In this document: positions 29,932 to 32,330 of the stretch, piece after piece | Layout: every line of letters begins with the position of its first letter | Position numbering within the stretch: the stretch's first letter is position 1 | Source of the DNA: Planctomycetota bacterium | GTDB lineage: Bacteria; Planctomycetota; Phycisphaerae; Sedimentisphaerales; Anaerobacaceae | NCBI GenBank assembly: GCA_019456145.1 | Contig: VRUL01000051.1 | Span: 1-32,330, forward strand | Direction: 5' to 3' | Length of the DNA stretch: 32,330 bases | Notes under the pieces: generated by a model | What the model saw: the letters and a program-made list of their open reading frames with translations, nothing else | Database searches by the model: none | What the model was told of the DNA's origin: nothing | Program-made: the position numbers and the translations under genes

Positions 29932-32258
29932 TTACTCTATCTGTATCCCCAATTGCCAGTACTGCCCAAGGGATTGTTATTAGCTATGGGGAAAATCACT
30001 CATCATCATTACCATGTTTTTTTGTGCAAGACATTTCTTTTCCTGCCCAAATTTCACAGACTGGTCGTTCTGTGCCTCCGGCTAATATCCCAAACCCATC
30101 CAAACAAGATTTGGAGTTCTTTTTAAAATATATATTCAGGAAGGAACGCTTCTGGGAAGGACAATACGAGGCAATAACGAGAGCAATGTCAGGAAAAGAC
30201 GCAATTGTTTTGCTACCAACGGGGGGGGGTAAATCAATAGCCTTTCAATTAACATCAATGCTTTTACCTGGTGTTGCAATAGTTATAGACCCTATCGTCT
30301 CTCTTATCGAAGACCAAATTGATAATCTTCGTAGAGTGGGAATTGACAGGGCTATAGGGATCACCGCTCAAATAGAAGACCCGAATGTTAAGTCAAAAAT
30401 TATTAATGCATTTGGTCAGGGGGAATATTTATTTTGTTACATAGCGCCGGAAAGATTCCAAACGGAAGAGTTTAGGGGCAGTTTGCGTTCCCTAACATTG
30501 AGCACTCCTGTATCTCTTATAGCAATCGACGAAGCTCATTGCGTCTCTGAGTGGGGACATGATTTTAGGCCATCATATCTTAACATTGGTCGCATAAGTC
30601 GCGAACTCTGTTCATCTCACAATCAAATACCGCCTCTTTTAGCTTTAACCGGCACTGCATCTCATTCAGTATTAAAAGATGTTCAGCGAGAACTTCAGAT
30701 ACAAGACTTCGACTCAATAATAACACCAAAGACATTTGACCGGCAAGAGCTGAGATATTCAGTTTATGAAGCACCGTCAGACCAGAAACAAAATCAACTG
30801 CAAACTCTACTATTGCGAACCTTGCCAGATAAATTTGGAACAACAGGTACGAGCTTCTTTAGATCGAGGGGAGATAGAACTTTTTCAGGATTGATATTCT
30901 GTCCATTTGTCAACGGCGATTTTGGAGTTGTTAATATTGCAAGGAACTTAAATAATACCAGTATTCCCGCAAAATTTTACTCTGGTGGAGCCCCGAAGTC
31001 ATGGGCGAGAAATACAGGTTCGAGAGACAAAAGTTGGAACCAGCACAAAAGAGAAACAGCCAAAGCTTTTAAGAATAACAAGTCTTCTCTTCTTGTAGCT
31101 ACAAAAGCCTTTGGCATGGGTATCGATAAGCCAAATATACGGTATACTATTCATTTTGGTATGCCGCCATCTATAGAATCATTTTATCAGGAAGCCGGAA
31201 GAGCCGGAAGGGATAGAAAAAAAGCAGAATGTGTGTTATTGTTTTCAGTTTTTGACAGAGAAAGAGTCGAACATATATTACATCCAGACACCCCAATAGA
31301 AGAAATTGTAGAAGAGCGCCAAACTGCGAGAGAAAACGGCGCTGATGATGATATTACAAGAGTATTATTTTTTCACACCGAAGCTTTTGTTGGCGTAGAA
31401 GATGAGTTGTCTTTTGTTGATATTTTAATGAAAAAATTAGACAAATTGAGTGAGAGGCGAAAAATAACTGTAGTGTTCGGCCGTGAAAATACAAAAGCAT
31501 GGGAAAAGGCAATACATAGGCTTGTTGTTCTTGGCGTTATTGAGGACTATACAATCAACTATTCTTCTAAAGAGTTCAATATCGTACTTAGAGGCCTTGA
31601 TAAAGAGGGTATAATTCATCGTTATGAGCTTTATGTATTCGGCTATAACAAAGGACGAATCAAAAAGGAATTGCAAAAACTACAAAAGCATATTGACAAG
31701 CCATATAATGATTTTGTAAGAGAGGCATGTCGCATTTTAATCCACTTCATATATGACACAATTGAAAAGGGAAGGCGTAGAGTTCTTAGAGAAATGTTTC
31801 TTTTAGCTGATAGCGCAGTTGGTAAAGAGAACTGCGATGAAATAGTAAGAGAAAGAACATTAAGATATTTAGAATCTTCTCGTGCAGAGGAAATTGAATC
31901 TGTTTATAATGATGAAAGTATATTTGCTAAACTACAAATAGTTGTGCGGGGTTCCGAAACTTCTGAAGGTGAGATGGTTCATGGGATAAGGTCGCCCAGA
32001 GATGCGGCCGACATGCGAGGTCAAGTCGCAAGATATTTGGAATCAAGCCCTGACCATCCAGGTTTATTATTTTTACGAGCAATATCTGAAGCCTATTGTT
32101 CAGATTTCAAGTTTGAGGTCATCTTTGAAAACCTAAAGGCTGGAGTGACTTTTGCGCTTAGCCAGTATCTGCTTGATAAGGAGACTGTTTATAAATCTTT
32201 ATCATGGCTTTTGATGGATATAGCAGAAAGAAAAGATACTGTTTGCAAAAAAGGGTAG
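29889..32258 (+). CDS. RecQ-type DNA helicase, probably truncated at both ends
   Basis: A 789-residue superfamily 2 helicase. Residues 72-100 resemble the RecQ motif 0 region (FRKERFWEGQYEAI); Walker A is LLPTGGGKS (108-116); DEAHCVSEWGHDFR at 214-227 is the RecQ motif II; LTGTAS 253-258; GMGIDKPNIRY at 409; QEAGRAGRDR at 434-443. There is no zinc-binding or RQC pattern, and the C-terminal 340 residues are unfamiliar, so this is not housekeeping RecQ but one of the divergent long RecQ-like helicases of accessory or defence loci. The only start is TTG, overlapping the antisense Panacea relic; the stop is supplied by the end repeat. Both suggest truncation. A run of nine G (30221-30229) encodes the Walker A glycines. 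Confidence 0.75.
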   Translation: MSGLAQAEEGCIRKLTLSVSPIASTAQGIVISYGENHSSSLPCFFVQDISFPAQISQTGRSVPPANIPNPSKQDLEFFLKYIFRKERFWEGQYEAITRAMSGKDAIVLLPTGGGKSIAFQLTSMLLPGVAIVIDPIVSLIEDQIDNLRRVGIDRAIGITAQIEDPNVKSKIINAFGQGEYLFCYIAPERFQTEEFRGSLRSLTLSTPVSLIAIDEAHCVSEWGHDFRPSYLNIGRISRELCSSHNQIPPLLALTGTASHSVLKDVQRELQIQDFDSIITPKTFDRQELRYSVYEAPSDQKQNQLQTLLLRTLPDKFGTTGTSFFRSRGDRTFSGLIFCPFVNGDFGVVNIARNLNNTSIPAKFYSGGAPKSWARNTGSRDKSWNQHKRETAKAFKNNKSSLLVATKAFGMGIDKPNIRYTIHFGMPPSIESFYQEAGRAGRDRKKAECVLLFSVFDRERVEHILHPDTPIEEIVEERQTARENGADDDITRVLFFHTEAFVGVEDELSFVDILMKKLDKLSERRKITVVFGRENTKAWEKAIHRLVVLGVIEDYTINYSSKEFNIVLRGLDKEGIIHRYELYVFGYNKGRIKKELQKLQKHIDKPYNDFVREACRILIHFIYDTIEKGRRRVLREMFLLADSAVGKENCDEIVRERTLRYLESSRAEEIESVYNDESIFAKLQIVVRGSETSEGEMVHGIRSPRDAADMRGQVARYLESSPDHPGLLFLRAISEAYCSDFKFEVIFENLKAGVTFALSQYLLDKETVYKSLSWLLMDIAERKDTVCKKG

Positions 32259-32330
32259 TGTAAAATCTTTTCTGTAAATTGGTGTTAACCACCGCATGTG
32301 GCTGGGTGGAGGCGAGCGTAGCGAGCCGGA
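32254..32330 (+). mobile_element. Right copy of the 77-bp terminal inverted repeat
   Basis: Exact reverse complement of 1-77. The TAG stop of the helicase frame (32256-32258) lies in its first five bases (GGTAG), so the repeat truncates that gene. See the left copy for the IS256-like reading. Confidence 0.6.

Overview
The window most resembles a planctomycete of the class Phycisphaerae (Sedimentisphaerales-like). This is an inference from gene content: a pseudopilin with the KRGFTLVELLVVIAIIALL leader and a C-terminal H-X10-D motif, a Tat-exported sulfatase, an RHS-type relic, PEP-CTERM-like tail relics, and a YrdC/Sua5 domain fused to a YwlE-type phosphatase. There is no rRNA or other decisive marker.

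Layout. (1) 1-77 and 32254-32330 are perfect inverted copies of one 77-bp sequence whose outer end resembles an IS256/Mutator-type terminus; each copy abuts a cut-off reading frame. (2) 78-3509 is an AT-rich block of small, mostly membrane-bound hypothetical proteins, two of which share a repeated leader. (3) 3681-19466 is ordinary chromosome: prolyl oligopeptidase; a radical SAM/TrkA-C gene pair; a PilZ protein; Sua5-arginine phosphatase fusion plus RpiB; accA, sulfatase and pseudopilin on the minus strand; and a tyrA-purL-purQ operon on the plus strand, in which PurL carries two N-terminal PurS-like domains. (4) 19581-20829 holds an unknown membrane protein and an RHS relic. (5) 20956-21029 is a CAU-anticodon tRNA used as an integration site. 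From there to about 26 kb is an integrative element, all on the minus strand: tyrosine recombinase whose last codons lie in the tRNA, a small XRE repressor with a clear promoter and operator, a winged-helix protein, a ParB-like domain fused to a Topo VI-A/Spo11-like domain, a broken four-cysteine protein, and three tiny overlapping genes including two helix-turn-helix proteins. (6) 26-32 kb is accessory DNA: an unknown 326-aa protein, two unknown genes each followed by a PEP-CTERM-like tail relic, a Panacea-like (SocA/GepA-type) antitoxin gene broken by an in-frame TAG and coupled to an unknown partner, and a RecQ-type helicase with a nine-G run in its Walker A motif.

How it fits together. 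The integrase, repressor, winged-helix protein and ParB-topoisomerase-like fusion look like the integration, control and DNA-maintenance core of a mobile element. The right attachment site is not visible, so its right border is uncertain. The most unusual item is the ParB/Topo VI-A-like fusion inside its tightly coupled operon.
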